NCBI GenBank assembly: GCA_046330935.1
Contig: JAXLRU010000003.1
Location: forward strand, 248,001 to 312,000
Reading direction: 5' to 3'
DNA from: JAXLRU01 sp046330935
GTDB taxonomy: Bacteria > Actinomycetota > Actinomycetes > Actinomycetales > Kineosporiaceae
Length of the DNA stretch: 64,000 nucleotides
Shown: positions 8,733 through 17,594 of the stretch, in pieces
How the letters are laid out: each line of letters starts with the position of its first letter
How positions within the stretch are numbered: position 1 is the stretch's first letter
The notes under the pieces: generated by a model
The model's database searches: none
Told to the model about the DNA's origin: nothing
Seen by the model: only the letters and a program-made list of their open reading frames with translations
Translations under genes and position numbers: made by a program

Positions 8733-9917
8733 TCACTCCTCGGTCGAACTCGTCGCTGCCTGGATCCCCGAGCCGCCGGGCCCCCCGGTCGGCCGCAGCG
8801 TCAGCCTGCCATACCCGGGCCCGCGCCCCCGGACCGCCTCCGCCCCGCCCGGCAGGCACACGACCGCGCCTCCCGAGGCGCCCGGCGCGAGCAGGGCCGC
8901 GACGGCGAGCACGTGCTCCCGGCCCACGTCCTGCGGCCTGGCGCTGACCGCGCGGGCCGCGGCGAGCAGGACGCGGTGGCGCAGTGCCGGGGCCTCGCCG
9001 GCCAGGGCCGTGACGTCGAGGGTCACCTCCCCCGGCCCGTCCTGCGCCCCGGCGACGCGGCCGGCGTCGAACAGCTGCGCGGCGAGCGCGTCGAGCGCGT
9101 CGGCGTCCTCCCGGGCGATCGAGGCGCTGCGGGCGAGGGCCTCCTCGAGCGCGGGGACGCTGCGGCCGAGGGCGGCGGCGAGCCCCTCCCGCCAGGTGCC
9201 GAGGGCGGAGCGCACGCGGGCCCGGGTGAGGTCGGGGTCGGTGTTGGAGGGGTCCTCCCACGGGGTCAGGCCGAGGGCCTCGCACGCGGCGCGGGTGCTC
9301 GCCCGCGGCAGCGCGAGCAGGGGCCGCCGGTAGGGCCCGCGGACGGCGGGCATGCCGGCGAGCGACCGGGTGCCCGAGCCGCGGGCGAGGCCCAGGAGCA
9401 CCGTCTCCGCCTGGTCGTCGCGGGTGTGGCCGAGCAGGACCGCGGCGGCGCCGCGCTCGCGGGCCTCCTCCTCCAGCAGGGCGTAACGGGCCGCTCGCGC
9501 GGCCGCCTCCGGGCCGCCCCACTCCTGGCCGCCGGGATCGCCGGCCCGCCCGCCCGCGCGCCCGCCGTCGCCGGGCACCCGGCGCACGCGCACGGCGTCG
9601 GGGTCACCGGCGCCCAGCCCGAGGGCCCGGCACTGCCCGGCGGCCCGCTCGGCCACCTCCGCCGACCCCGGCGACCAGGCGTGGTCGACGACGACCGCCG
9701 CGGTGCGCAGCTCGCGGCGCCTCCCGGCGGGCCTGCCGGGGTCGACGAGGAAGGCCAGGCCCGCGGCGAGGGCCAGGGAGTCCGCGCCGCCGCTGCACGC
9801 GACGATCACGAGGCAGCCGTCGTCGAGGTCCCGCAGCCCTTCGGCGACGGCGTGCCGGACGGCGGCCAGCGCCTCGGGCGCGTGCGTGGGCGCGTGCGTG
9901 GGGGCCGGGCCGGGCAC
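8733..9917 (-). CDS. tilS: tRNA(Ile)-lysidine synthetase
   Basis: TilS modifies the wobble C34 of tRNA-Ile(CAU) to lysidine, switching it to read AUA. The 394-residue protein has the PP-loop ATP motif CSGGADS near residues 40-46, VDHAWSPGSAE, LLGHTRDDQAETVLLGLARGSG, and RPLLALPRASTRAACEALGLTPWEDPSN, all diagnostic of the N-type ATP pyrophosphatase core; the C-terminal part is shorter and less conserved, as usual in actinobacteria. The GTG start lies one base after the stop of the upstream metalloprotease gene. Confidence 0.95.
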   Translation of the reverse strand: MPGPAPTHAPTHAPEALAAVRHAVAEGLRDLDDGCLVIVACSGGADSLALAAGLAFLVDPGRPAGRRRELRTAAVVVDHAWSPGSAEVAERAAGQCRALGLGAGDPDAVRVRRVPGDGGRAGGRAGDPGGQEWGGPEAAARAARYALLEEEARERGAAAVLLGHTRDDQAETVLLGLARGSGTRSLAGMPAVRGPYRRPLLALPRASTRAACEALGLTPWEDPSNTDPDLTRARVRSALGTWREGLAAALGRSVPALEEALARSASIAREDADALDALAAQLFDAGRVAGAQDGPGEVTLDVTALAGEAPALRHRVLLAAARAVSARPQDVGREHVLAVAALLAPGASGGAVVCLPGGAEAVRGRGPGYGRLTLRPTGGPGGSGIQAATSSTEE

Positions 9918-9918
9918 G

Positions 9919-11049
9919 TCAGCCCAGTACCCGCGTCACCCAGCGGTCGGGGTCGGCGATCTCCTCGGGGCGGGGCAGGGTGGAGGCGTCGCGCCACACC
10001 TGCGCGAGGGCGTCCCGACCGGCGCGTTCCTGCACGCCGCGCACGAACCGGGCCCCCTCCGAGTACTGGCGGGCCTTGACGTCCAACCCCAGCAGGCGGC
10101 GCAGGAGCCGGTCCAGGGGTCCGGCCCCCGCCCGGCGCCGCCCGAACCGCCGCCGGATCTCGGCGACGCCCGGCACGACCTGCGGCCCCACGTCGTCCAT
10201 CACGACGTCGGCATGGCCCTCGAGCAGCGACATCAGGGCGGTGAGGCGGGCCAGGCGCGCGCGATCGTCCTCGGTCTGCACCGCACCGAGCAGGTCGGTC
10301 GCGTCCGCCTTGCCCCGCACGACGTCGCGCACCTGGGCGGCGAGCGCGGTGAGGCGACGGCGGGCGGCCTCGGCGGCGGGCCCGTCGTCGGGGCCGCCGC
10401 GCGCCGCGGAGACGAGCCCGCCCAGGCCCGCGACGAGCGCGCGGATCTCGCCGGCGAGGTGGTCGGCCAGCCACGGGTTGGCCGTGAACTGCACGCGGTG
10501 GGTCTCCTCGTGCAGGCACACCCACAGCCGGAAGTCGCGCGGGTCCACCTCGAGCTCGCGCTCCACGCCGACGATCGTCGGCGCCACCAGGAGCAGCCGA
10601 CCGGGGCCGCCCGCGGGGTCGGCGAAGGGGTCGAACTGCCCCAGCACCTTGGTCGACAGCACGCCCATCACGGCGCCGATCTCGACGCCGGTGGCGCGCG
10701 AGGCGGCGAACGCGGCGACGCCGCTCCCGGTGCGACCGTCGGCGAGGTCGGCGACCACGGGGCCGAGCAGCCGCGACAGGGAGGTGAGGTTGGCCGACAC
10801 CCATCCGGCGCGGTCGACGACGACGGCGTCGGGGCCGTCGGGGGCGCTCAGCCCGCTGATCTCCGCGACGTGGCCGCGGGCGGCCCGCGCCGCCAGGCGC
10901 AGGTCGGCGACGGCGGCCAGCGCGTCCTCGGTGCCGACGGGCGCGGACCCCCGCCCGGCCGAGGCCGCCCAGCGGCCGGTCGCGGCGGCGCTGCGGCGGG
11001 CGGTCGGCCAGTGCACGAGACGCTCGACGTCGGGGATCGGCTGCACCAT
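9919..11049 (-). CDS. Zinc-dependent metalloprotease (DUF2342 / F420-associated type)
   Basis: A 376-residue protein with an HEETH zinc motif in RLWVCLHEETHRVQFTANPWL, the signature of the actinobacterial family annotated as zinc-dependent metalloprotease or coenzyme-F420-associated protein. The upstream GVLSTKVLGQFDPF and LLLVAPTIVGVERELEVD blocks also match it. It sits between dacB and tilS, its usual place. No signal peptide is seen, so it is probably cytosolic. The F420 link is from family naming only; nothing here shows it. I chose ATG 11049 over an upstream in-frame start at 11157 because the latter would overlap dacB. Confidence 0.9.
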   Translation of the reverse strand: MVQPIPDVERLVHWPTARRSAAATGRWAASAGRGSAPVGTEDALAAVADLRLAARAARGHVAEISGLSAPDGPDAVVVDRAGWVSANLTSLSRLLGPVVADLADGRTGSGVAAFAASRATGVEIGAVMGVLSTKVLGQFDPFADPAGGPGRLLLVAPTIVGVERELEVDPRDFRLWVCLHEETHRVQFTANPWLADHLAGEIRALVAGLGGLVSAARGGPDDGPAAEAARRRLTALAAQVRDVVRGKADATDLLGAVQTEDDRARLARLTALMSLLEGHADVVMDDVGPQVVPGVAEIRRRFGRRRAGAGPLDRLLRRLLGLDVKARQYSEGARFVRGVQERAGRDALAQVWRDASTLPRPEEIADPDRWVTRVLG

Positions 11050-11141
11050 GGCGCCACCGTACGTCCCGAGGGCGGGCACGGCCCGGCACGAGGGCGCGGC
11101 GATCTCTGCGCGCCGGAGCCGCGGGCCCCGCTCGGCCCGGG

Positions 11142-12590
11142 TCAGCGGCAGCCGCACCCGGCGAGGACGGCGGCGAGGGTGTCGACGGCGTCGCGCGCCG
11201 CGGGGGTGGGGCCGGTGCGGTCGGCCATGACGGCGAAGGCGAGCAGCCGCCCGTCGGCGTCCGTCACGAGGCCCGCCAGCGAGGTCACCCCGGTGAGCGT
11301 GCCGGTCTTGGCGCGCACGAGGCCCGCCCCCGGGCGCTGGGACGGGGCGTCGAAGCGGGTGGCGAGCGTCCCCGAGGCGCCCGCGACGGGCAGGCCCGTG
11401 ACGGCGGCCCGCAGCTGCGGGCGGTCCTGCGCGGCGGCGAGCGCCAGCACCCGGGTGAGCAGCGCGGGCGTCAGGGCGCTGCCGTCGGCCAGCCCGCTGC
11501 CACCGGCCAGCCGAGCACCGGCCACGGGCAGCCCCAGCGCGGCGAGCCGGGCGAGCACGGCCGGACCGGCCTCGAGGGCGGTGCCGGGGCGGCCCGCGGC
11601 CCGCGCCACGAGCCGGGCGAGGGCCTCGGCCACCGTGTTCTCGCTGGCCAGGAGCATGTGTTCGACCACGTCGGCCACGGGGGCGGAGGAGACCCGGGCG
11701 AGCTCCCGCGCTCCCGCCGCAGCGCCGGCACGGCTGGGGGCGCCGATCACCTGCACGCCCCGCGCGGCCAGCAGGGCGGCGAACCGGCCCGCCGCCGCCA
11801 GAGCCGGGTCGGGCTGGCGCGGGCCGTAGGGGCCCGGCCGCAGCCGTCCGGCGTCGACCTCCAGCGCCATCACGGGGGCCACGTACCCGGTCTGCAGGTC
11901 GCCGTCGGCCCAGCGCGCGTCGCTGGCCGGTCCCGGGAACGCCGTGTCGTCGAGCCGGACGGCGACGCGGGTGCGTCCGGCGGCGCGCAGCGCGCTCGCC
12001 GTCGCCGCCGCGAGGTCGGCCAGGCCCGCGCGGCCCACGACGTCCTGCGGCCGCCCCGCGCCCGCACCGAGCAGGACGTCGCCGCCGCCGACGAGGACGA
12101 CGTCCTCCCCCGTACCGGCGACCACCCTCGTGTCGAGGGTGGCGTCCGGGCCCAGGGCGGACAGCGCCGCGACGGCGGTGAGCAGCTTCGCCGTCGAGGC
12201 GGGCTCGCGGGGCACGGCAGCCTCACGCGAGGCCAGGACCGCGCCCGTGACGACGTCGGTGACGAGGTACCCCACGGCCGGGCCGAGGGCGGGCGATGCG
12301 GCCGCCGCGGCGACGTCGCGGGACAGGACGGCGGGATCGGGCGCGGGTGCGTCGCCCGTCAGGGGTTCGAGCACCGGCCCGGCCAGGGCCGGGGGCACCA
12401 CGAGCGAGGCGTCCCCCGGGGCCGGCGCCGTGGGGGTGACCAGCGGGAGCACGACGCCCGGTGCGGGCTCGGCGGTCAGCAGGAGCGCCGCCAGCACCGC
12501 GGCGAGCCCGGCGCCCACGGCGGGCGGTGCGACGGGCCGGTAATGGCGACCGCCTCGGCGCGCGCCCCACGGTCCGGCAACGCCGCGCAC
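11142..12590 (-). CDS. dacB: D-alanyl-D-alanine carboxypeptidase/endopeptidase (PBP4 class)
   Basis: This penicillin-binding protein trims or cleaves peptidoglycan cross-links outside the membrane. The 482-residue protein has a Sec-type signal or anchor at about residues 22-42 (PPAVGAGLAAVLAALLLTA), the active-site SxxK as STAK at 132-135, SEN in the LASENTVAEAL block, and KTG at 428-430. The start is GTG at 12590 with a GGGAGG ribosome-binding site just upstream; the open frame continues further 5' but that part has no family content. It heads the minus-strand run and diverges from ppa. Confidence 0.94.
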   Translation of the reverse strand: MRGVAGPWGARRGGRHYRPVAPPAVGAGLAAVLAALLLTAEPAPGVVLPLVTPTAPAPGDASLVVPPALAGPVLEPLTGDAPAPDPAVLSRDVAAAAASPALGPAVGYLVTDVVTGAVLASREAAVPREPASTAKLLTAVAALSALGPDATLDTRVVAGTGEDVVLVGGGDVLLGAGAGRPQDVVGRAGLADLAAATASALRAAGRTRVAVRLDDTAFPGPASDARWADGDLQTGYVAPVMALEVDAGRLRPGPYGPRQPDPALAAAGRFAALLAARGVQVIGAPSRAGAAAGARELARVSSAPVADVVEHMLLASENTVAEALARLVARAAGRPGTALEAGPAVLARLAALGLPVAGARLAGGSGLADGSALTPALLTRVLALAAAQDRPQLRAAVTGLPVAGASGTLATRFDAPSQRPGAGLVRAKTGTLTGVTSLAGLVTDADGRLLAFAVMADRTGPTPAARDAVDTLAAVLAGCGCR

Positions 12591-12851
12591 GCGCCCTCCC
12601 TCCCCGTGCCCCGTGGCACCTCGCCTCCGGTCGGACAGTACCGCCGGCACCGCCGCGGCCGCGCGAGGCGCCCGTCGCCGCCCGCCGCCTCGTCCGTGCC
12701 GCCGCTGCCCGCACGGACGGTGAGGACGGCGTGCCCAGTGTCGAGGGTGCGCAGCGCACGCGGCAGACTGGCTCCGCAGGACCGGAGGGCGCCGCGACGG
12801 CGTCCTCCGACAGGTGCGCCACCCGTCGGGGTGGTGGAGAGGGAGCTGGCC
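12591..12851. promoter_or_regulatory. Divergent dacB/ppa intergenic region with a 13-bp palindrome
   Basis: This 261-bp gap must hold the promoters of dacB (minus) and ppa (plus). A perfect palindrome GTGCGCAGCGCAC lies at 12747-12759, followed by a CAGACT box that could be a weak -10 for ppa. I see no convincing -35. The ppa ribosome-binding region (GGAGAGGGAG) is at the right edge. Confidence 0.35.
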
Positions 12852-13349
12852 GTGGACTTCGACGTCACCATCGAGATCCCCAAGGGGCAACGGAACAAGT
12901 ACGAGGTCGACCACGCGTCGGGCCGGATCAAGCTGGACCGCATGCTCTTCACCGCGACCCGCTACCCCGCCGACTACGGCTTCGTGGACGGCACGCTCGG
13001 CGAGGACGGCGACCCGCTCGACGCGATGGTGCTCCTGGAGGAGCCCACGTTCCCCGGCTGCCTCGTGCGGGCCCGCGCCATCGGCATGTTCCGCATGCGC
13101 GACGAGATGGGCGGCGACGACAAGGTGATCTGCGTCCCCGCCGGCGACGCCCGGGTGGAGCACATGCGCGAGCTGTCCGACCTGCCGGAGTTCTACCGCC
13201 TGGAGATCCAGCACTTCTTCGAGACGTACAAGGACCTCGAGCCCGGCAAGAGCGTCGAGGGCGCCTACTGGGCGGGGCGCGCGGACGCCGAGACCGAGAT
13301 CCTGGCGTCCTTCAAGCGGGCCGAGGACAACCCTCACGGCTTCCACTGA
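12852..13349 (+). CDS. ppa: Inorganic pyrophosphatase (family I)
   Basis: Ppa hydrolyses pyrophosphate and so drives biosynthetic reactions. The 165-residue protein has EIPKGQRNKYEVDH, the catalytic block YPADYGFVDGTLGEDGDPLDAMVLLEEPTFPGC with the DxDPxD metal-binding aspartates, and FFETYKDLEPGKSV. The length is typical. The start is GTG at 12852, giving the usual MDFDVTIEIP-like N-terminus behind a GGAGAGGGAG site; the much longer open frame upstream has no family content and overlaps dacB. Confidence 0.97.
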   Translation: MDFDVTIEIPKGQRNKYEVDHASGRIKLDRMLFTATRYPADYGFVDGTLGEDGDPLDAMVLLEEPTFPGCLVRARAIGMFRMRDEMGGDDKVICVPAGDARVEHMRELSDLPEFYRLEIQHFFETYKDLEPGKSVEGAYWAGRADAETEILASFKRAEDNPHGFH

Positions 13350-13499
13350 TCCCTGCGTGAGGCCGGGACGGTGGCGGTGGGCCGAACGGGGACACCTGCG
13401 CTCGCGTTCGGGTGAACGCCGCCACCGAGGGTGCCGCACGGGGCGTGACCGTTCGTAATCTCCTAGCGACAGACTCCACCTGGAGACCGAGGAGATCCG

Positions 13500-14105
13500 A
13501 TGCGCATCGCGCGGGCAACGGCCGTCGCACTGACCGCCTTCCTGGCCAGCTGCCTGGGACTCGGCTTGCTGGCGATCTTCGTCGTCGTGGCCTACACGGG
13601 GATGGGGGTCGGGTCGGCGCTGATGTGCTCGGCGCTGCCGATCGTCATCCTCGCCACGACCATCGCCGTGCTCCAGGCCCAGCGGTCGCTGGGCAACTCC
13701 GACTGGCGCCAGGCCGTCATGGCGGTGCCCGAGACCAAGCTGCGCGCCACCGCGCAGGGCGAGTACACGGGCCTGCTGCCCGCCTCGCACTGGGCGATGC
13801 CGGAGCCCTCCCCGCAGGAGGAGCAGCTGGAGGGCATGAAGGCCCAGCTGCCCTACTGGTCGAGCGAGCCGGTGCAGAGCTGGACCGGCCCCCGCACCGA
13901 GTCCTCCGCCGTCCCGCTGCCCAAGCGCCGGATGGCCGGGGGCGAGGACGGCTCCGAGGGTGACCCGGCGGGATCCCGGGCCGGGGCCGGGGTCACGACC
14001 CTCGTGCTGCCAGCCGGGACCGACGAGGAGGCGCTGGCCGCGGCCGTCGCCGAGGCCCTGCGCAGCACCGGCCCCCTGACGTGGGAGCCGACCACCCCGG
14101 CGTGA
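13500..14105 (+). CDS. Two-TM membrane protein of unknown function
   Basis: A 201-residue protein with a GAGGAG ribosome-binding site before the ATG. Two hydrophobic helices lie at about residues 8-33 (VALTAFLASCLGLGLLAIFVVV) and 38-60, followed by a soluble C-terminal part rich in Pro, Glu and Gly (LPASHWAMPEPSPQEEQ). It has no recognised domain. Its own hairpin follows at 14147-14182, so it is probably a single-gene transcript. Confidence 0.75.
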   Translation: MRIARATAVALTAFLASCLGLGLLAIFVVVAYTGMGVGSALMCSALPIVILATTIAVLQAQRSLGNSDWRQAVMAVPETKLRATAQGEYTGLLPASHWAMPEPSPQEEQLEGMKAQLPYWSSEPVQSWTGPRTESSAVPLPKRRMAGGEDGSEGDPAGSRAGAGVTTLVLPAGTDEEALAAAVAEALRSTGPLTWEPTTPA

Positions 14106-14146
14106 CGCCGGCGCCTGGCACCTCGGGCGAGACACGCAGCATCGCA

Positions 14147-14182
14147 GCTCAGGGTGCGTCCCTCACGGGGCGCACCCTGAGC
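14147..14182 (+). terminator. 12-bp perfect hairpin after the 13500-14105 gene
   Basis: The arms GCTCAGGGTGCG (14147-14158) and CGCACCCTGAGC (14171-14182) are exact complements around a 12-nt loop, followed by GCGTTTCT. It lies 41 bp after the stop codon and directly before the antiporter gene, fitting an intrinsic terminator with a short T run. Confidence 0.7.
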
Positions 14183-14205
14183 GCGTTTCTGGCAGCGTGA
14201 GCGGC

Positions 14206-15321
14206 ATGACGACGTTGCGCTGGGCCGCCCGCTGGACGATGTGGACGCCGCCCGTCGCCGTCGTCGTCCTCGCCGGAGTCTGGGGGCGCGACCTCTCGAC
14301 GGTCGCCGCCGTCCTCGTGGCGGTGGTCCTCGGCGCGGCCGTGCTCGCCGCCGTCCACCACGCCGAGGTGGTGGCGCACCGCGTCGGCGAGCCCTACGGG
14401 TCGCTGCTGCTCGCCGTGGCGGTCACGGTGATCGAGGTGGGCCTCATCGTCACGCTGATGGTCTCGGGCGGCAAGGACACCTCCACCCTGGCCCGGGACA
14501 CGGTGTTCGCCGCGGTGATGATCACCTGCAACGGGGTGGTGGGGCTGGCGCTGCTCCTCGGCTCGCTCCGGTTCGGCCTCGCCCGGTTCAACGCCGAGGG
14601 CAGCGGCGCGGCGCTGGCGACCGTCGCCACGCTGGCCACGCTGAGCCTGGTGCTGCCGAGCGTGACCTCCGCCCGCCCGGGCCCCGAGTTCAGCGGTGGC
14701 CAGCTGGTGTTCGCCGCCGTCGCGTCCCTGGCGCTGTACCTGGCGTTCGTCGCCACCCAGGCCGGGCGGCACCGCGACTTCTTCCTGCCGGTCGGCGAGG
14801 CGGGCAGGGCCGAGCGCGAGGACACCGGCGAGGGCGTGGACGACACCCACGCCGACCCCCCGGGCGACCGGCAGGCGTGGACGAGCGTGGGGCTGCTGCT
14901 GGCGTCCCTCCTCGCCGTCGTGGGGCTGGCCAAGGTCGAGTCCCCCGCGATCGAGGACGCCGTGGCGCGCGCCGGGGCGCCGCAGTCGTTCGTCGGCGTC
15001 GTGATCGCCCTGCTCGTGCTGCTGCCCGAGACCCTCGCGGCGGCCCGCAACGCCCGCCGCGACCGGGTGCAGACCAGCCTGAACCTCGCCTACGGCTCGG
15101 CCATGGCGAGCATCGGGCTGACCATCCCCGCGATCGCCGTCGCCTCGATCTGGCTCGACGGGCCGCTCGCGCTGGGCCTGGGCAGCACCCAGATCGTGCT
15201 GCTGGCGTTGAGCGTGGTGGTCGGCGTGCTCACCGTCGTCCCGGGGCGGGCCACACGCCTGCACGGAGCGGTCCACCTCGTGCTGCTCGCGGCGTTCCTG
15301 TTCCTGTCCGTCAACCCCTGA
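14206..15321 (+). CDS. ChaA-type calcium/cation:proton antiporter
   Basis: A 371-residue polytopic membrane protein with about ten helices. The EPYGSLLLAVAVTVIEVGLIVTLM block and the matching C-terminal half LVLLPETLAAARNARRDRVQTSLNLAYGSAMASIGLTIPAIAV are the two inverted acidic repeats of the Ca/cation antiporter family, and the EPYG/TVIEV wording is closest to ChaA. It should export Ca2+ or Na+/K+ in exchange for protons. A hydrophilic loop (residues about 200-225) separates the halves. An in-frame GTG at 14197 is an alternative start only 9 bp upstream. Confidence 0.88.
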   Translation: MTTLRWAARWTMWTPPVAVVVLAGVWGRDLSTVAAVLVAVVLGAAVLAAVHHAEVVAHRVGEPYGSLLLAVAVTVIEVGLIVTLMVSGGKDTSTLARDTVFAAVMITCNGVVGLALLLGSLRFGLARFNAEGSGAALATVATLATLSLVLPSVTSARPGPEFSGGQLVFAAVASLALYLAFVATQAGRHRDFFLPVGEAGRAEREDTGEGVDDTHADPPGDRQAWTSVGLLLASLLAVVGLAKVESPAIEDAVARAGAPQSFVGVVIALLVLLPETLAAARNARRDRVQTSLNLAYGSAMASIGLTIPAIAVASIWLDGPLALGLGSTQIVLLALSVVVGVLTVVPGRATRLHGAVHLVLLAAFLFLSVNP

Positions 15322-15348
15322 GGGCCGGCTCGCCCCATCGGGGTCGGC

Positions 15349-16743
15349 TCAGGGCCGGCCCACCCAGGGCAGCAGTCCGCGGTAGCGCAGGGGCGCCACC
15401 CGCACGTCCTTGCCGGTCTCGGGCGCCTCGACCATGAGACCGCCGCCGGCGACGAGCGCGACGTGGTGGATGGTCCCCGGATCGTCGGGGTCGGAGGCCC
15501 AGAACAGCAGGTCACCGACGCGCGCCTGCGCGATCGGCACCTTGCGCACCTGCCGGAACTGGTAGCGCGAGGAGTGCGACAGCGAGACGCCGGCGGCCTC
15601 CCACGCGCGCATGGTCAGGCCCGAGCAGTCGTAGGTGTCGGGGCCGTCCGCCGCCCACTCGTAGGGCTTGCCGAGCTGGGTCCGCGCCCACGCGACCGCG
15701 CGGACGCCGTCGGCCGCCGAACCCAGCGTCCGCCCGCCGGCGGGGACGCCGTCGTCGGGAACCGGGTCCGGCGCCGGAGGCGGCACCGGCCGATGGGGCG
15801 TGGTGCGGTGCGCCGTGGTGCGAGGGGCCGGGCGCGAGGACGGCTGCGGGTGGCCCGTGCTCGCGGGCGTCGGCCGGGGACGCGTGGTGGCCGCGCCACC
15901 GTCACCCCTCGGCGGCTGGGGCCGGGGGCGGGCGGGCGACGCTGCCGCGCCGCGGGTCGGGCTCACGTGTGCGGCGCGGCGCCGGGCCTCCTGCCTGGCC
16001 TGCTCCTCGCGCTGCTGCTCGCGCTGGGCGACGAGGGCGGCCTGCCGGGCCTCCTGCACCTGCGTGCTGGTGTGCGTGAGCTCGGCGAGCCGGGCGATGG
16101 CGGAGCGGTGCTGGGCATCGGCCTCGGCCCGCACCGCCGCGGCGGAGGTCGCCGCCGCCTGGGCCAGGCGCCGGGTCTGCTCGGCGGAGGCCGCAGCGGC
16201 CCGCTGGTCGGCGAGGGCTGCGTCCCCGGCGCGGCGAAGCATCTCGGCCACGGCCACCGACGCCTCCACCCGGCGCAGCACCTGCTGGCGCGAGGTGGCC
16301 CACGCCTGCAGCAGCGCCACCTGGGCGAGGGGGTCCTCCCCGTCCTGCGCGGTCAGCACGAGCCCCGCGTTCGAGAGGGTGCCCGAGTCGCGGTACTGCT
16401 GGACGGCCAGCCGGGCCAGCTCGCGCCGCTGCCTGGCCACCTCGGCGTCGGCACGGTCGGCGGCCGCCGCCGCCGCGGCGGCCTCGCGGGCGCGGCGCTG
16501 CAGGGTGATCCGTGCGGCGTCGTAGTCCTCCGCAGCCTGGGCCAGGCGCAGCTCGGCCGCGTCCGCGCGATCGGCGGCGGCGTCCAGCAGGGCCTGCTCG
16601 TGGGCGACCGCGGCCGATCCGTCCGCCGCGGCGCGGCGGGCACGTTCGACGTCGTCGATGCTCGGCGGGGTGGGCGTCCCGCTCGCCGGGCCCCCCAGGA
16701 AGGCCGCCGCGGGCGCGAGGACGGCGAGAGCGACCACGAGCAC
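15349..16743 (-). CDS. NlpC/P60 peptidoglycan endopeptidase with coiled-coil N-terminus
   Basis: A RipA-like secreted cell-wall hydrolase. A hydrophobic N-terminus (VVALAVLAPAAAFLGG) is followed by a long Ala/Glu/Arg-rich coiled coil (about residues 30-255), a Pro/Thr/Arg linker, and the NlpC/P60 domain (about 350-464). The catalytic Cys is in YDCSGLTMRAW, the His in TIHHVALVAGG, and the GDLLFW block is intact. The GTG at 16743 lacks a basic n-region and a good ribosome-binding site; a better one (GGGGAGGGG then ATG at 16817) starts in another frame, whose Arg-rich peptide would join this frame after a one-base shift (see findings). Both ends of this gene face inward; it is transcribed alone. 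Confidence 0.88.
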   Translation of the reverse strand: MLVVALAVLAPAAAFLGGPASGTPTPPSIDDVERARRAAADGSAAVAHEQALLDAAADRADAAELRLAQAAEDYDAARITLQRRAREAAAAAAAADRADAEVARQRRELARLAVQQYRDSGTLSNAGLVLTAQDGEDPLAQVALLQAWATSRQQVLRRVEASVAVAEMLRRAGDAALADQRAAAASAEQTRRLAQAAATSAAAVRAEADAQHRSAIARLAELTHTSTQVQEARQAALVAQREQQREEQARQEARRRAAHVSPTRGAAASPARPRPQPPRGDGGAATTRPRPTPASTGHPQPSSRPAPRTTAHRTTPHRPVPPPAPDPVPDDGVPAGGRTLGSAADGVRAVAWARTQLGKPYEWAADGPDTYDCSGLTMRAWEAAGVSLSHSSRYQFRQVRKVPIAQARVGDLLFWASDPDDPGTIHHVALVAGGGLMVEAPETGKDVRVAPLRYRGLLPWVGRP

Positions 16744-17054
16744 CCGCAGGGGCGCCGCCCCTGGCGCCGGGACGTTGCGGGGCGCGCCGGAGGGCGACCG
16801 GACAGGCCGGTCGTGCTGCCGATCATCGACGCCCCTCCCCGCACGACGGGCGACGCCGCGCGCTCCGGCAACCGTGCGCGACGCCGCACACGGGACGACC
16901 CGGATCTACGCACCGTAGCGAACAGGAGGCACAGGAGGGAACAACCGCCCCATCCTGCACAGCCGTCACGTGGATCGATGCGTCGTGGGCGAGCCCGGCC
17001 GAGTCACCGCGGGCCCGCCCCGAGGAGGGGCGGGCCCGCGGTGGGGCGGTGGAG
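16744..17054. other. 311-bp intergenic region upstream of the NlpC/P60 gene
   Basis: It holds the likely promoter and 5' leader of the NlpC/P60 gene (minus), including the GGGGAGGGG-ATG start signal near 16817-16830 in another frame, and at its right end the strong hairpin of the upstream minus-strand unit (17005-17043). I see no further gene. Confidence 0.5.
17005..17043 (-). terminator. 17-bp perfect GC hairpin after the CsbD/membrane-protein genes
   Basis: The arms at 17005-17021 and 17027-17043 are exact complements (CACCGCGGGCCCGCCCC) with a 5-nt loop, an unusually long perfect stem. It lies 12 bp after the stop of the 50-residue membrane-protein gene, on the minus strand. There is no T run, common for actinobacterial terminators. 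Confidence 0.75.
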
Positions 17055-17207
17055 TTACAACCGGGTGTCGGCGCGACGGGCGAAGCTCATGATCAGGCCG
17101 GCGACCAGGACGATGATGCCGAGCCAGATGAGCAGGTTGCCGGCGCCGCCGAAGCCGATCACGGCCAGGACGACACCCAGGACGATGAGCAGCAGCCATG
17201 CGGACAT
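17055..17207 (-). CDS. 50-residue hydrophobic membrane protein
   Basis: Starts at ATG 17207 behind a clear GAAGGAGTCC ribosome-binding site. The protein is almost wholly two membrane helices (WLLLIVLGVVLAVIGFG and LIWLGIIVLVAGLIMSF) and ends in ARRADTRL. Tiny two-helix proteins of this kind (DUF6131-like) are common in actinobacteria, often by stress genes; the link here to CsbD upstream on the same strand agrees. The function is unknown. Confidence 0.75.
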   Translation of the reverse strand: MSAWLLLIVLGVVLAVIGFGGAGNLLIWLGIIVLVAGLIMSFARRADTRL

Positions 17208-17286
17208 GACGGACTCCTTCGGGACAGGTGGGAGATTCTGACGTTCGGGAAGGTGGTGCGGGGGGACGGGAGCGCAGGGGCGGCAC

Positions 17287-17460
17287 TCAGCCGCGGAACG
17301 CGTCCTTGACCTTCTCGCCGGCCTGCCGCAGGTCGGCGACCGCCTGGTCGCCCTTGCCCTCGGCCTGCAGCTCCTCGTCACCGGTCGCCCGGCCGGCGCC
17401 TTCCTTGGCCTTGCCCGTGAGCTTGTCGAACGCGTTGTCGACCTTGTCGTCGGCGCCCAT
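17287..17460 (-). CDS. CsbD family stress-response protein
   Basis: A 57-residue, highly charged protein with the CsbD pattern: DKVDNAFDKLTGKAKEGAGRATGDEELQAEGKGDQ, then a short amphipathic tail. The ATG at 17460 follows GAAGGAGG. CsbD-type proteins accumulate under general stress in many bacteria, but their molecular role is unknown. It is probably co-transcribed with the 50-residue membrane protein 79 bp downstream, and the hairpin at 17005-17043 would end the message. Confidence 0.9.
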   Translation of the reverse strand: MGADDKVDNAFDKLTGKAKEGAGRATGDEELQAEGKGDQAVADLRQAGEKVKDAFRG

Positions 17461-17594
17461 CGCGGTCGCCTCCTTCGGCTCGGGACCCGCGGGAGCGGGT
17501 CGGTGTGGTGCTCTTGTCTGCTGACCCCTCCGTACCCGCCGTCCGCTCCCGGCATGCATGCGCGCCACTCCCGCGCGCGCTCAGGACTCCCCGC

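Noticed and set aside
6038..8947. A 969-codon open frame antisense to ftsH and hpt
   Set aside because: A shadow of high-GC coding DNA: composition is His/Arg/Gly-biased, there is no family motif, and the other strand has full-length conserved genes.
11142..14135. A 997-codon extension of the dacB frame through ppa and the next gene
   Set aside because: Only the part after GTG 12590 has PBP4 content; the rest is antisense to ppa.
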